Shown in pieces: positions 1-6,497 of a DNA stretch of 40,636 nt (the first letter of the stretch is position 1; each line of letters opens with the position of its first letter). The notes below the pieces were generated by a model that worked only from the letters and a program-made list of their open reading frames with translations, had not been told where the DNA came from and made no database searches. Location: positions 1 to 40,636 of the forward strand of contig JBILVB010000015.1 of the NCBI GenBank assembly GCA_044370695.1, written 5' to 3'. The position numbers were made by a program, and so were the translations under genes. Source of the stretch: JBEIFW01 sp044370695. Lineage in GTDB: Bacteria > Actinomycetota > Acidimicrobiia > Acidimicrobiales > Ilumatobacteraceae.

Positions 1-2
1 TC

Positions 3-86
3 GTCGGCCTGGGCGGCGGGGCGCTGTGCGCGTTGTCGAACCGCTCCGTCCACCTGATCGTCGACGTCACCGGCTATCTGCGCTGA
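3..86 (+). CDS. C-terminal end of a secreted or surface protein (partial)
   Basis: The reading frame is open from the window edge and stops at TGA 84-86. It encodes 27 residues ending in VDVTGYLR. Short C-terminal tails of the form 'V(D/A)V-x-GY(L/F)' close beta-rich domains that recur in secreted proteins of actinobacteria, particularly Acidimicrobiia; that is from memory of such proteins. The rest of the gene lies upstream of the window, so size, signal peptide and function cannot be judged. Its last 20 bases overlap the end of folK on the other strand, a tail-to-tail overlap. Confidence 0.55.
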   Translation, partial: VGLGGGALCALSNRSVHLIVDVTGYLR

Positions 87-564
87 GCGAGTCGAGCGAG
101 CCCACCGTCCACACCCCGAGGTGGTCGAAGCGTGACCGCCAACCCGGCTCCACCAGGTCGGGCGCGACGTCGGCGAGCGGGGCCAGGACGAACGGCCGCT
201 CGAACATCCGAGGGTGCGGGACCTCGAGCGTGTCGGTGGTGACCGTCTCGCCGTCGATCCAGAGCACGTCGACGTCGAGCGTCCGCGGCCCCCAGCGCAC
301 CACGCGCACCCGTCCGGCGGCTCGTTCGAGTGCCTGCGCACGCTCGAGCCACTCGAGCGCCGGTGCATCGCTGTGCACGGCCACGACCATGTTGAGGTAG
401 GGACCCTGATCGTCGGGCCCGCCGACCGGATCGGTCTCGTACACCGGCGAGCAGACGACCACCTCCCCGGCGGCGACGAGCGCATCGACCGCCGACCGCA
501 AGAAGCCGACCCGGTCGCCGAGGTTGGAACCGAGCGCGAGCAGGACCCGGCGGGCGTCGGTCAT
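67..564 (-). CDS. folK: 2-amino-4-hydroxy-6-hydroxymethyldihydropteridine pyrophosphokinase (HPPK)
   Basis: This 165-residue cytoplasmic enzyme transfers pyrophosphate from ATP to 6-hydroxymethyl-7,8-dihydropterin, the step before FolP in folate synthesis. The HPPK signatures are present in order: GSNLGDR at residues 12-18, GPYLNMVV near 54-61, the core WGPRTLDVDVL at 91-101 with its two metal-binding aspartates, and HPRM...RPFVLAPL at 117-130. Length is normal for the family. The ATG at 564 overlaps the folB stop codon (ATGA), so translation is probably coupled. It is the last gene of a folP, phosphatase-like, folB, folK string. The much longer open frame upstream of this ATG is only antisense-type GC-rich read-through and has no folate homology. 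Confidence 0.96.
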   Translation of the reverse strand: MTDARRVLLALGSNLGDRVGFLRSAVDALVAAGEVVVCSPVYETDPVGGPDDQGPYLNMVVAVHSDAPALEWLERAQALERAAGRVRVVRWGPRTLDVDVLWIDGETVTTDTLEVPHPRMFERPFVLAPLADVAPDLVEPGWRSRFDHLGVWTVGSLDSLSADSR

Positions 565-920
565 CGGGTGCGCCGGATCGTGACCGCCGAGGTGGCCACG
601 TCGTTCGGCAGCGGCGGCCGCAGCTTGCGGATCGTCACCCGCACCCCGAGCACCCGGCTCGCCGTCAGCAGCTCGTCGGCAATCCGCTGCGCCACTCGCT
701 CGAGCAGGAGGTGGCGCTCCTCGCGCACCACCCGCTCGGCCGCAGCCGTCAACGCGCCGTAGTCGATCGTGTCGTCGAGGTCGTCCGAACGTCCGGCCGC
801 CGACAGGTCGGCCTCCACGTCGAAGTCCACCTCGAACGGTTGGGCCCGCTCGCGTTCTTCGGGGAGGACTCCGATGGTGCCGAGGACGCGCAAACCACGG
901 ATCTCGATCACGTCGGCCAC
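561..920 (-). CDS. folB: Dihydroneopterin aldolase
   Basis: The 119-residue product is a full-length dihydroneopterin aldolase, which cleaves 7,8-dihydroneopterin to 6-hydroxymethyl-dihydropterin and glycolaldehyde. The N-terminal IEIRGLRVLGTIGVLPEER contains the conserved glutamate around residue 22; Tyr54 in the DYGAL motif and Lys99 in VTIRKLRPPLP match the family's catalytic tyrosine and lysine. It overlaps folK by 4 bases and follows the phosphatase-like gene by 9 bases, so all are likely on one transcript. The start ATG at 920 gives the expected N-terminus directly before the first beta strand. Confidence 0.96.
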   Translation of the reverse strand: MADVIEIRGLRVLGTIGVLPEERERAQPFEVDFDVEADLSAAGRSDDLDDTIDYGALTAAAERVVREERHLLLERVAQRIADELLTASRVLGVRVTIRKLRPPLPNDVATSAVTIRRTR

Positions 921-929
921 GGACGGAAC

Positions 930-1451
930 TTAGCGACCGGGGCCGGGCAGTTGCCCGGCGAGGGCCACGAGGCTGCGACCGAACGGGTCGAGCTGACGGC
1001 TCGTCAGGCGCTCGGTGATCGCGATCGCCTGCGGATCGTGGGGCACGAGGCCCGACCACCGGATGTAGCCGCCGACGAGGCCGGCCACCCGGTCGGACAA
1101 TTCCTCGCCGTGCAGCACGACCTTGCCGCCGGCGCGCAGACGATCGTGCAGGTCGGGGTAGAAGCGACCGATCAGCTCAGCCGAATCGTCGTTGGGCCCG
1201 AAGGGCAGGTGCAGGTACCCCAGGCCGAGCTCGTCGTAATTGTGCAGGTTGTGCGGCGACGGGATGATCGACACGACGCAGGTGAAGCCCTGCTCGCGCA
1301 ACCAGATGATCTCCTCCTGGCGCCGGACCCGCCGATGGTTCGGCCCGAATCCGCCGGGCCGTTCGCATACGGCCAGCCGGTCCTTGATCACCCAGGCGAA
1401 GTTGCGGGGGCGGATCCCCTGCGCCCATTTCCCTTTGGCCCGGGCGGTCAC
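930..1451 (-). CDS. Dual-specificity-phosphatase-fold protein lacking the catalytic cysteine
   Basis: The 173-residue protein starts with GTG at 1451, overlapping the folP stop (GTGA). Residues about 45-140 follow the dual-specificity phosphatase pattern: 'IIWLREQGFTCVVSI', 'YDELGLGYLHLPF', a helix, 'LRAGGKVVLHG', then 'GLVGGYIRWSGLVPHDPQAIAI'. The phosphate-binding loop, normally HC(x5)R, reads HGEELSDR at residues 114-121: His114 and Arg121 are kept, but the nucleophilic cysteine is Gly115. It should therefore not form a phosphocysteine intermediate. The C-terminus carries LDPFGRSLV, which looks conserved but which I do not recognise. Its position between folP and folB suggests a structural, binding or regulatory role in folate synthesis; that is inference. 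Confidence 0.75.
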   Translation of the reverse strand: MTARAKGKWAQGIRPRNFAWVIKDRLAVCERPGGFGPNHRRVRRQEEIIWLREQGFTCVVSIIPSPHNLHNYDELGLGYLHLPFGPNDDSAELIGRFYPDLHDRLRAGGKVVLHGEELSDRVAGLVGGYIRWSGLVPHDPQAIAITERLTSRQLDPFGRSLVALAGQLPGPGR

Positions 1452-2272
1452 GGCGCATCCACCAGCGCTAGTGCGTGCACGGTGGCCCGCACGTCGTGGA
1501 CACGCACCATCCGGACGCCCTGAATCGCCGCCCACGTCGCCACCCCGAGCGACCCCTCGATCCGGTCCTCGACCGGGACCGGCACGGTGGCGTCGTCGGG
1601 GGCGGGAGCGAGGCCGGGCAGCGCCGAGCCGTGCGCGTCCGACGCGGCGAGGAGCCGGCCGACGAAGCCCTTGCGTGACGCGCCGAGGCAGACCGGCAGA
1701 CCGGTGGTGACGAACGCGTCGAGGTGGGCCACCAGAGCGAGATTGTGCGCAAGCGTCTTGCCGAACCCGAGACCGGGGTCGATCCACACGTCGTCCACCC
1801 CGCCGTCGAGCGCGGTGTGCACCCGGTCGAGCAGGAACGCCCGCACCTCCGCCACGACGTCGGCGTAGGTCGGGGCGTCCTGCATGGTTCGTGGGTCGCC
1901 CCGCAGGTGCGTGGCCACCCACGCGACACCAGCCTCGGCGCACACGGGCCAGAGCGTGGCCCCGACGTCGTTCACCATGGTCGCCCCCGCCGAGACCGCC
2001 GCCTCGGCCGTGGACCGATGCCGGGTGTCGACCGAGACCCGGCCGCGTCGGGACAGCGCAGCGATCACCGGCAGCACTCGTTCCTGTTCGAGCACCGGAT
2101 CCACCGGGGTCGCGCCCGGGCGGGTGGACTCACCACCGACGTCGACCACGTCGGCTCCCTCGTCGAACAGGCGCAGACCGTGCTCGATCGCCGCCGTGTG
2201 ATCGAAGAACCGCCCCCCGTCCGAGAAGGAGTCGGGGGTGACGTTCAGGACCCCCATCACCTGCACCGGCAC
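1448..2272 (-). CDS. folP: Dihydropteroate synthase
   Basis: This enzyme condenses 6-hydroxymethyl-dihydropterin pyrophosphate with p-aminobenzoate to give dihydropteroate. GVLNVTPDSFSDGG lies at residues 7-20, GGESTRPGA follows near 50, VSVDT near 80, NDVG near 100, DPGLGFGKT near 170, GASRKGF near 205 and the C-terminal RVHDV motif near 260. The chosen GTG at 2272 gives 274 residues, normal for the family, and has AGGA about 9 bases upstream; an internal GTG at 2266 or the ATG at 2257 would trim only a few residues. It begins 11 bases after the VOC gene stops and is translationally coupled to the next gene by a 4-base overlap. Confidence 0.96.
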   Translation of the reverse strand: MPVQVMGVLNVTPDSFSDGGRFFDHTAAIEHGLRLFDEGADVVDVGGESTRPGATPVDPVLEQERVLPVIAALSRRGRVSVDTRHRSTAEAAVSAGATMVNDVGATLWPVCAEAGVAWVATHLRGDPRTMQDAPTYADVVAEVRAFLLDRVHTALDGGVDDVWIDPGLGFGKTLAHNLALVAHLDAFVTTGLPVCLGASRKGFVGRLLAASDAHGSALPGLAPAPDDATVPVPVEDRIEGSLGVATWAAIQGVRMVRVHDVRATVHALALVDAP

Positions 2273-2283
2273 GAGGGATGATC

Positions 2284-2766
2284 CTAGGCGATCGGTTCCC
2301 GCAGCAGGCGCAGGGCCCCGTCGGGATCGGGCTCGATGCCGGGGGTGTCGCGGCAGAACTCGACCATGATCCCGTTCGGGTCGACGTAGTAGAGCGAATG
2401 GCACCACCCGTGGTCGATCTCCATGAGCGGCTTGACCCCGGCGGCGTCCATACGGGCCTTGACCTGCTGCTGGCGCTCGGCGTCGGCGTCGAACGCGATG
2501 TGGTTGACCCACACGGGCAGACCGTTGCCGGTCGAGACCTCCGAGGACCAGGACGGCTGTTCCCCGATGCCTTCGAAGGCGAAGAACGCGATGCAGGTCG
2601 CGTCGCCGACGTCGTAGAAGACGTGCTTCATCCAACCCCCGGTGGGAAACCGCTGCACCTCGGTGTGCACCAAGGGCATCCCCATGAGTTCGGTGTAGAA
2701 GCGATTGGTGGCGTCGAGGTCGCGGCACGCGTACGCGACGTGGTGCATCCCGAAGCGGGTGGACAT
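2284..2766 (-). CDS. VOC (glyoxalase/bleomycin-resistance/extradiol dioxygenase) family protein
   Basis: The 160-residue protein has the paired beta-alpha-beta-beta-beta layout of the vicinal oxygen chelate fold. MHHVAYACRDLDATNRFY opens the first module; VNHIAFDADAERQ opens the second; YYVDPNGIMVEFC closes it. His in HHVAY, His in NHIAF and Glu in MVEFC are at the positions that normally bind a divalent metal. The sequence is closest in feel to ring-cleavage and lactoylglutathione-lyase-like members, but the substrate cannot be told. It sits 11 bases upstream of folP and may be its first operon partner; nothing in it points to folate chemistry, so the link may be transcriptional only. Confidence 0.85.
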   Translation of the reverse strand: MSTRFGMHHVAYACRDLDATNRFYTELMGMPLVHTEVQRFPTGGWMKHVFYDVGDATCIAFFAFEGIGEQPSWSSEVSTGNGLPVWVNHIAFDADAERQQQVKARMDAAGVKPLMEIDHGWCHSLYYVDPNGIMVEFCRDTPGIEPDPDGALRLLREPIA

Positions 2767-2806
2767 GGCCGAACCCTACCGGCCCGGGTCCGCCCGTCGG
2801 CCCGGC

Positions 2807-3580
2807 TCAGGGCGCGACGAAGGCCGCTGCCTGCTGCACGTTCAGCGAGACCTCGAGCCCGAATCGGTAGCGCATCAGCGGCGAACAGCCGGCCTGGACC
2901 TCCGGGCGCAACGCTGCGCTGAAGTTCCACTGCGGGCGAACGAACGGCTTCGTGCAGTACGCGAACACGAGCGCCCGGTCCTCGTCGGCGGTGACGTTGC
3001 GACCCGACGTGTGCCAGACCCGGCCCTCCATGACCACGATCGACCCGGCCGGTGCCTCGAAGGGCACGAGGCGATCCTCGACGTCGGCAGGAACCTCGGT
3101 TCGCACGGCCCAGCGGTTGCTGCCGGGCACGTACCGGGTCGCCCCGTTCGCCGCGTGCACGTCGTCGAGGCACCAGATGCAGTTGAGCGACCAGGGCGTC
3201 GACCACGGTTCGGGCGCCACGAGCGCCTGGTCGGAGTGGACGAACATCGAACCCGAACCCGGCCGTGCGATGTTGGCGGTGAGGTTGCTCACGATCCAGT
3301 CCGGCCCGAGGAACCCCGAGACGAGCGCTTCGGCCACCGGATGCTCGAAGAACCGGGCGAACCAGGGATCGAGGTCGACGAGGTCGAACACCCGCACGTT
3401 GGCGGCGTTGGGGTCGAGGCCGGCGTGGTGCGTGGGAACCCCACGGCGCACGCTCTCGGCGCTCGCCGCCCACAGCCGGGCCCGGGCCTCGGCCACCTCG
3501 TCGGGCGACAACACGCCGGGCATCACGGCCACGCCGTCTCGTCGCAGGAAGTCGAGCGCCTCGTCGACCGACCTGGTCAT
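2807..3580 (-). CDS. Phytanoyl-CoA dioxygenase (PhyH) family Fe(II)/2-oxoglutarate oxygenase
   Basis: The 257-residue protein begins with the family's typical 'DFLRRDGVAVMPGVLSPDEV'. The iron-binding triad is visible as His115 and Asp117 in FVHSDQ and His190 in VWHTSG, with Arg202 placed to bind the 2-oxoglutarate carboxylate. Enzymes of this family hydroxylate or halogenate small molecules and acyl-CoAs; the actual substrate here is unknown. An AAGGGGG ribosome-binding site lies 5 bases before the ATG at 3580. It ends 40 bases before the VOC gene and could share its transcript. A nitronate monooxygenase is transcribed divergently 87 bases away. Confidence 0.88.
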   Translation of the reverse strand: MTRSVDEALDFLRRDGVAVMPGVLSPDEVAEARARLWAASAESVRRGVPTHHAGLDPNAANVRVFDLVDLDPWFARFFEHPVAEALVSGFLGPDWIVSNLTANIARPGSGSMFVHSDQALVAPEPWSTPWSLNCIWCLDDVHAANGATRYVPGSNRWAVRTEVPADVEDRLVPFEAPAGSIVVMEGRVWHTSGRNVTADEDRALVFAYCTKPFVRPQWNFSAALRPEVQAGCSPLMRYRFGLEVSLNVQQAAAFVAP

Positions 3581-3632
3581 GGGGACCCCCTTCTTCGCTG
3601 CGGCCTGACGCGCCGTAACCTACGGCCCCGGA

Positions 3633-3652
3633 GCGGTGCCGGGGGGCACCGC
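3633..3652 (+). promoter_or_regulatory. Perfect 8-bp inverted repeat in the leader of the nitronate monooxygenase gene
   Basis: GCGGTGCC (3633-3640), a GGGG loop and GGCACCGC (3645-3652) form a perfect hairpin or operator-like palindrome in the 87-base space between the divergent PhyH and nitronate monooxygenase genes. It ends a few bases before the purine-rich ribosome-binding site at about 3656-3666. It could be an RNA hairpin that affects translation or a DNA site; no run of T follows it, so it is not a standard terminator. Confidence 0.4.
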
Positions 3653-3667
3653 CTCGAGGGGAGCGAG

Positions 3668-4804
3668 ATGCGCAACCGCGTGTGCGAACTGCTGGGGATC
3701 GAGTTCCCGATCCTGGCCTTCACCCACTGTCGCGACGTGGCCGCCGCCGTCACCCGGGCGGGGGGCTTCGGGGTGCTCGGCGCGGCCGGGCACACCCCCG
3801 AGGAACTCGACATCGACCTTCGCTGGATCCGCGAGCAGGTCGGCGACAAGCCCTTCGGCGTCGACATCATCGTGCCGGCCAAGTACGTGGGCAAAGACGA
3901 CGGGGGGCTGTCGCGAGCCGAGATGCGGGCCCTGATCCCCCAGGCCCACCGCGACTTCCTCGACGACATGCTGCGCCGCTACGACGTCCCGCCGCTGCCC
4001 GAGGGCGACGACCGTCGCGCCCGCGGCGGCGACGAGGCCGCGCCGATGACCTACGACCAGGCCGTGCCCCTGATGGACGTCGCGTTCTCCCACCCGATCT
4101 CGCTGATCGTCAACGCGCTCGGTTCGCCGCCCCCGGACATGGTGGCGCGGGCCCGGGCCGCCGGCGTGAAGGTGGGTGCCTTGGCCGGCAAGGCCGCCCA
4201 CGCCGTGCGTCACGTCGCGGCCGGGGTCGACCTGATCATCGCCCAGGGCCACGAGGCGGGCGGGCACACCGGCGAGATCGGCACCATGGTGCTCGTCCCC
4301 GAGATCGTCGACGCAGTGGCCCCGGTCCCGGTGCTCGCCGCCGGTGGGATCGGGTCGGGTCGCCAGATGGCCGCTGCGCTCGCGCTCGGCGCCGAAGGCG
4401 TGTGGTGCGGCTCGATCTGGCTGACCACGGAGGAAGCCGAGACCCACCCGCTGGTCAAGCAGAAGTACCTGGCGGCGACGTCCTCGGACACGCTGCGGTC
4501 GCGCAGCCGGACCGGCAAACCGGCTCGGCAGCTGCGCTCCGCCTGGACCGACGAGTGGGAGTCGGCCGCGTCGCCGGGCCCGCTGCCCATGCCGCTGCAG
4601 CCGATCCTGATCGCCGAGGCCTCGGTCCGAATCGACCGGGCCGCCCACGACGTGCACTCCGGCGCCGGCCGGTTGGCCAACTCCTTCGTCGGGCAGATCG
4701 TCGGGTCGATGAACGAGGTGAAGCCGGCGGGCCGGGTGGTCCTCGAGATGGTCGAGGAGTTCATCGAAGCCGTACAGCGCCTCGAGACGATGATGTCGTC
4801 CTGA
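3668..4804 (+). CDS. Nitronate monooxygenase (2-nitropropane dioxygenase family)
   Basis: The 378-residue FMN-dependent TIM-barrel protein opens with MRNRVCELLGIEFPILAF and AGGFGVLGAA, continues to the QGHEAGGHTG motif that supplies the catalytic histidine in class I nitronate monooxygenases, and has the FMN-phosphate loop VLAAGGIGSGRQ followed by ALALGAEGVWCGS. These enzymes oxidise nitronates such as propionate 3-nitronate; some relatives act on other carbon acids. An insertion between residues about 75 and 135 contains an acidic, arginine-rich stretch. The ATG at 3668 is preceded by GAGGGGAGCGAG. Open frame continues upstream but without family similarity. The stop codon lies 2 bases from the 3' end of a convergent tRNA gene. 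Confidence 0.88.
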   Translation: MRNRVCELLGIEFPILAFTHCRDVAAAVTRAGGFGVLGAAGHTPEELDIDLRWIREQVGDKPFGVDIIVPAKYVGKDDGGLSRAEMRALIPQAHRDFLDDMLRRYDVPPLPEGDDRRARGGDEAAPMTYDQAVPLMDVAFSHPISLIVNALGSPPPDMVARARAAGVKVGALAGKAAHAVRHVAAGVDLIIAQGHEAGGHTGEIGTMVLVPEIVDAVAPVPVLAAGGIGSGRQMAAALALGAEGVWCGSIWLTTEEAETHPLVKQKYLAATSSDTLRSRSRTGKPARQLRSAWTDEWESAASPGPLPMPLQPILIAEASVRIDRAAHDVHSGAGRLANSFVGQIVGSMNEVKPAGRVVLEMVEEFIEAVQRLETMMSS

Positions 4805-4806
4805 AG

Positions 4807-4884
4807 TGGTCGGGTTGGAGGGATTCGAACCCTCGGCCTCCACGTCCCGAACGTGGCGCGCTAACCAAGCTGCGCTACAACCCG
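4807..4884 (-). tRNA. tRNA-Pro (anticodon CGG), CCA encoded
   Basis: The minus strand folds as a complete cloverleaf: acceptor CGGGTTG (4884-4878) pairs with CAACCCG (4817-4811); the anticodon stem is CCACG/CGTGG around loop TTCGGGA, giving anticodon CGG for proline codon CCG; the T arm is GAGGG-TTCGAAT-CCCTC. The discriminator A and CCA are encoded at 4810-4807. CCG is a favoured proline codon in such a high-GC genome. The gene is convergent with the nitronate monooxygenase, with only 2 bases between. Confidence 0.97.
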
Positions 4885-4896
4885 TAGCGGCTGGGC

Positions 4897-4926
4897 AGCA
4901 TACCCCGCCCCGCCGGTGAGCGTCAG
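4897..4926 (-). promoter_or_regulatory. Promoter for tRNA-Pro
   Basis: On the minus strand a -35 element CTGACG (4926-4921) and a -10 element TATGCT (4902-4897) are separated by 18 bases, and the -10 ends 12 bases before the tRNA 5' end at 4884. Spacing and similarity to the housekeeping sigma consensus (TTGACA/TATAAT) are good for an actinobacterial promoter. It lies in the 50-base gap after the receiver-domain gene, so the tRNA need not depend on read-through. Confidence 0.55.
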
Positions 4927-4934
4927 GCCCGGCG

Positions 4935-5342
4935 TCAACCGGCGACGGGCTCCTCGAGACCTTCGGTGTACGAGCCCCCGCCGAGCACGGTGCGCAGCGC
5001 CTTGCGCAGGCGGATCGGGTCGAGCGGCTTGATCAACCAGCCGTCGGCACCCGAACGCCGGGCCAGGTGCAGATCGGCCCGACGGTCGAGCAGCATCACG
5101 ATCGGCACCCGGGGCAGGCGTTCACCGCTCTCCTCCAGCCGAAGGGCCATCGTGACGGCCATGCCGCCCATGGTGCCGATCTGCAGGTCTGCGATCACGG
5201 CATCGGGAGTGCGCGCTGCGACCGTGGGCACCACGTCCTTGCCCGATCGGCAAACCGTGAACGTGACGTCCGAACCGCCGAGCGCGGCCTCGAGCTCGGC
5301 GAGGATCCAGTCGGCGTCGGCGGCGAGCAGCAGGTGCGGCAC
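4935..5342 (-). CDS. Stand-alone response-regulator receiver domain protein
   Basis: The 135-residue protein is a single receiver domain with no output domain. Asp52 in 'AVIADLQIG' is at the phospho-acceptor position, Lys105 in WLIKPLDP is the conserved lysine, and the acidic pocket is formed by Asp9/Asp11 in 'LLAADADW'. The conserved Thr/Ser after beta-4 is replaced by Leu85 in IVMLLDRR, and the proline after the phospho-aspartate is absent, so signalling may be atypical. It follows the second ArsA/Get3-like ATPase gene by 9 bases and is probably co-transcribed with both ATPases. No histidine kinase is in the window. Alternatives are a CheY-like diffusible regulator or a protein-binding pseudo-receiver. 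Confidence 0.85.
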   Translation of the reverse strand: MPHLLLAADADWILAELEAALGGSDVTFTVCRSGKDVVPTVAARTPDAVIADLQIGTMGGMAVTMALRLEESGERLPRVPIVMLLDRRADLHLARRSGADGWLIKPLDPIRLRKALRTVLGGGSYTEGLEEPVAG

Positions 5343-5351
5343 GGCCGCAGA

Positions 5352-6497
5352 CTACCCGGCCGGTGCCGCGAGCTCCCTGGCGACGACCCGCAACCCGTCC
5401 AGATCGTGGACGTCTGCGGCCAGTAGCGGTACCTGCGTCGTCGGCGCCGAGCCGATCCCTGCCCGCAGCTCGGCGAGCTGCGCCGCCTCGCGCTCGGCCA
5501 CGCGGCGCAACTCGGCGAGGTTCCGCCAGCCGGCGACCGCCGGGCCGGTGGCGCCGTCGGCCTGCGCATCGGCATCGGCCGCCGTGCCCGTGCCGAAACG
5601 CGGGTGGACACGGTTGACCACCAGCGCTGCGACCGTCCGTCCGGTTGCCCGCAGCTCGCTCGCGAAGAACTCCGCTTCGTCGATGGCGTCCCGGCGGGGC
5701 GACGTGACCAGCACGTACGCCGTCTCGGGAGCCCGCAGGAGCTCGATCACGTGGGCCGCCCGGGACCGGAACCCCGCCTCCATCCCGTCGAAGGCCTGGA
5801 AGAACGCGATGGCGTCGCCGATCACGTCGCCGCCGACCACCTTCGAGGCCGTCCGCAGGAACGCCTGGGCTGCGACGTTCACCGCCTTGAGGTAGAGGCG
5901 AGTCGGGGTGGTCAGGACCCGGTAGAGGCGATGATCCAGGAATCGGGTGAGCCGAGCCGGGGCGTCGAGGAACTCGAGTGCGTCGCGGGTCGGGGGGGTG
6001 TCGACGACGACCAGGTCGAAACCCCGCTCGGTGTGCAGTTCGTAGAGCTTCTCGGCCGCCATGTACTCCTGCGTGCCCGACAGCGATCCGGAGATGTTCT
6101 GGTAGAAGCGGTTCGCCAGGATGCGCTCCGCTTGAGCGGCATCGCCGGCATGCCGGCGCACCAAGGCGTCGAAGGTCGCCTTCGTGTCGAGCATCGTGGC
6201 CCACAACTCGCCGGGCCAGGGCCCCTCGATACGACGCAGCTCGTCGGACAACCCACCGCGCAGACCGAGCGCGTCGGCGAGCCGCTTGGCCGGGTCGATC
6301 GTGACCACGACGGCGCGCCGGCCGCGCTCGGCGGCCAGGAGTGCCACGGCGGCCGCCGTCGTGGTCTTCCCCACACCCCCCGACCCGCAACACACGACGA
6401 TCGAGCGGTTCTCGACGAGGTCGGCCAACCCGGCCGACTCGGGCGACCCGGGCGAGCCGGGCGAGCCGGCGGCGGCCGGCGGCGGGCTGCTGCTCAT
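5352..6497 (-). CDS. ArsA/Get3-like ATPase, second of a pair (Rv3680/BagB-like)
   Basis: The 381-residue protein has a deviant Walker A, GSGGVGKTT at residues 38-46, a switch I region 'VVVTIDPAKRLADALGL', and a Walker B-like 'FDLVVVDTPPTRDALEFLD'. The signature lysine at the second position of the usual GKGGVGKT is Ser39 here, whereas the upstream partner keeps it; a division of labour in a heteromer is plausible. A low-complexity Gly-Ser-Pro stretch precedes the domain. Paired actinobacterial proteins of this type (Rv3679/Rv3680 in Mycobacterium tuberculosis) form a Get3-like complex; they are annotated as anion-transporting ATPases, but arsenite-specific cysteines are not evident. The ATG overlaps the upstream gene's stop by 4 bases. 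Confidence 0.87.
   Translation of the reverse strand: MSSSPPPAAAGSPGSPGSPESAGLADLVENRSIVVCCGSGGVGKTTTAAAVALLAAERGRRAVVVTIDPAKRLADALGLRGGLSDELRRIEGPWPGELWATMLDTKATFDALVRRHAGDAAQAERILANRFYQNISGSLSGTQEYMAAEKLYELHTERGFDLVVVDTPPTRDALEFLDAPARLTRFLDHRLYRVLTTPTRLYLKAVNVAAQAFLRTASKVVGGDVIGDAIAFFQAFDGMEAGFRSRAAHVIELLRAPETAYVLVTSPRRDAIDEAEFFASELRATGRTVAALVVNRVHPRFGTGTAADADAQADGATGPAVAGWRNLAELRRVAEREAAQLAELRAGIGSAPTTQVPLLAADVHDLDGLRVVARELAAPAG

Noticed and set aside
2705..3667. Upstream extension of the nitronate monooxygenase frame over the PhyH gene
   Set aside because: It is antisense to PhyH, has no family similarity, and the ATG at 3668 has a strong ribosome-binding site and matches the family N-terminus.
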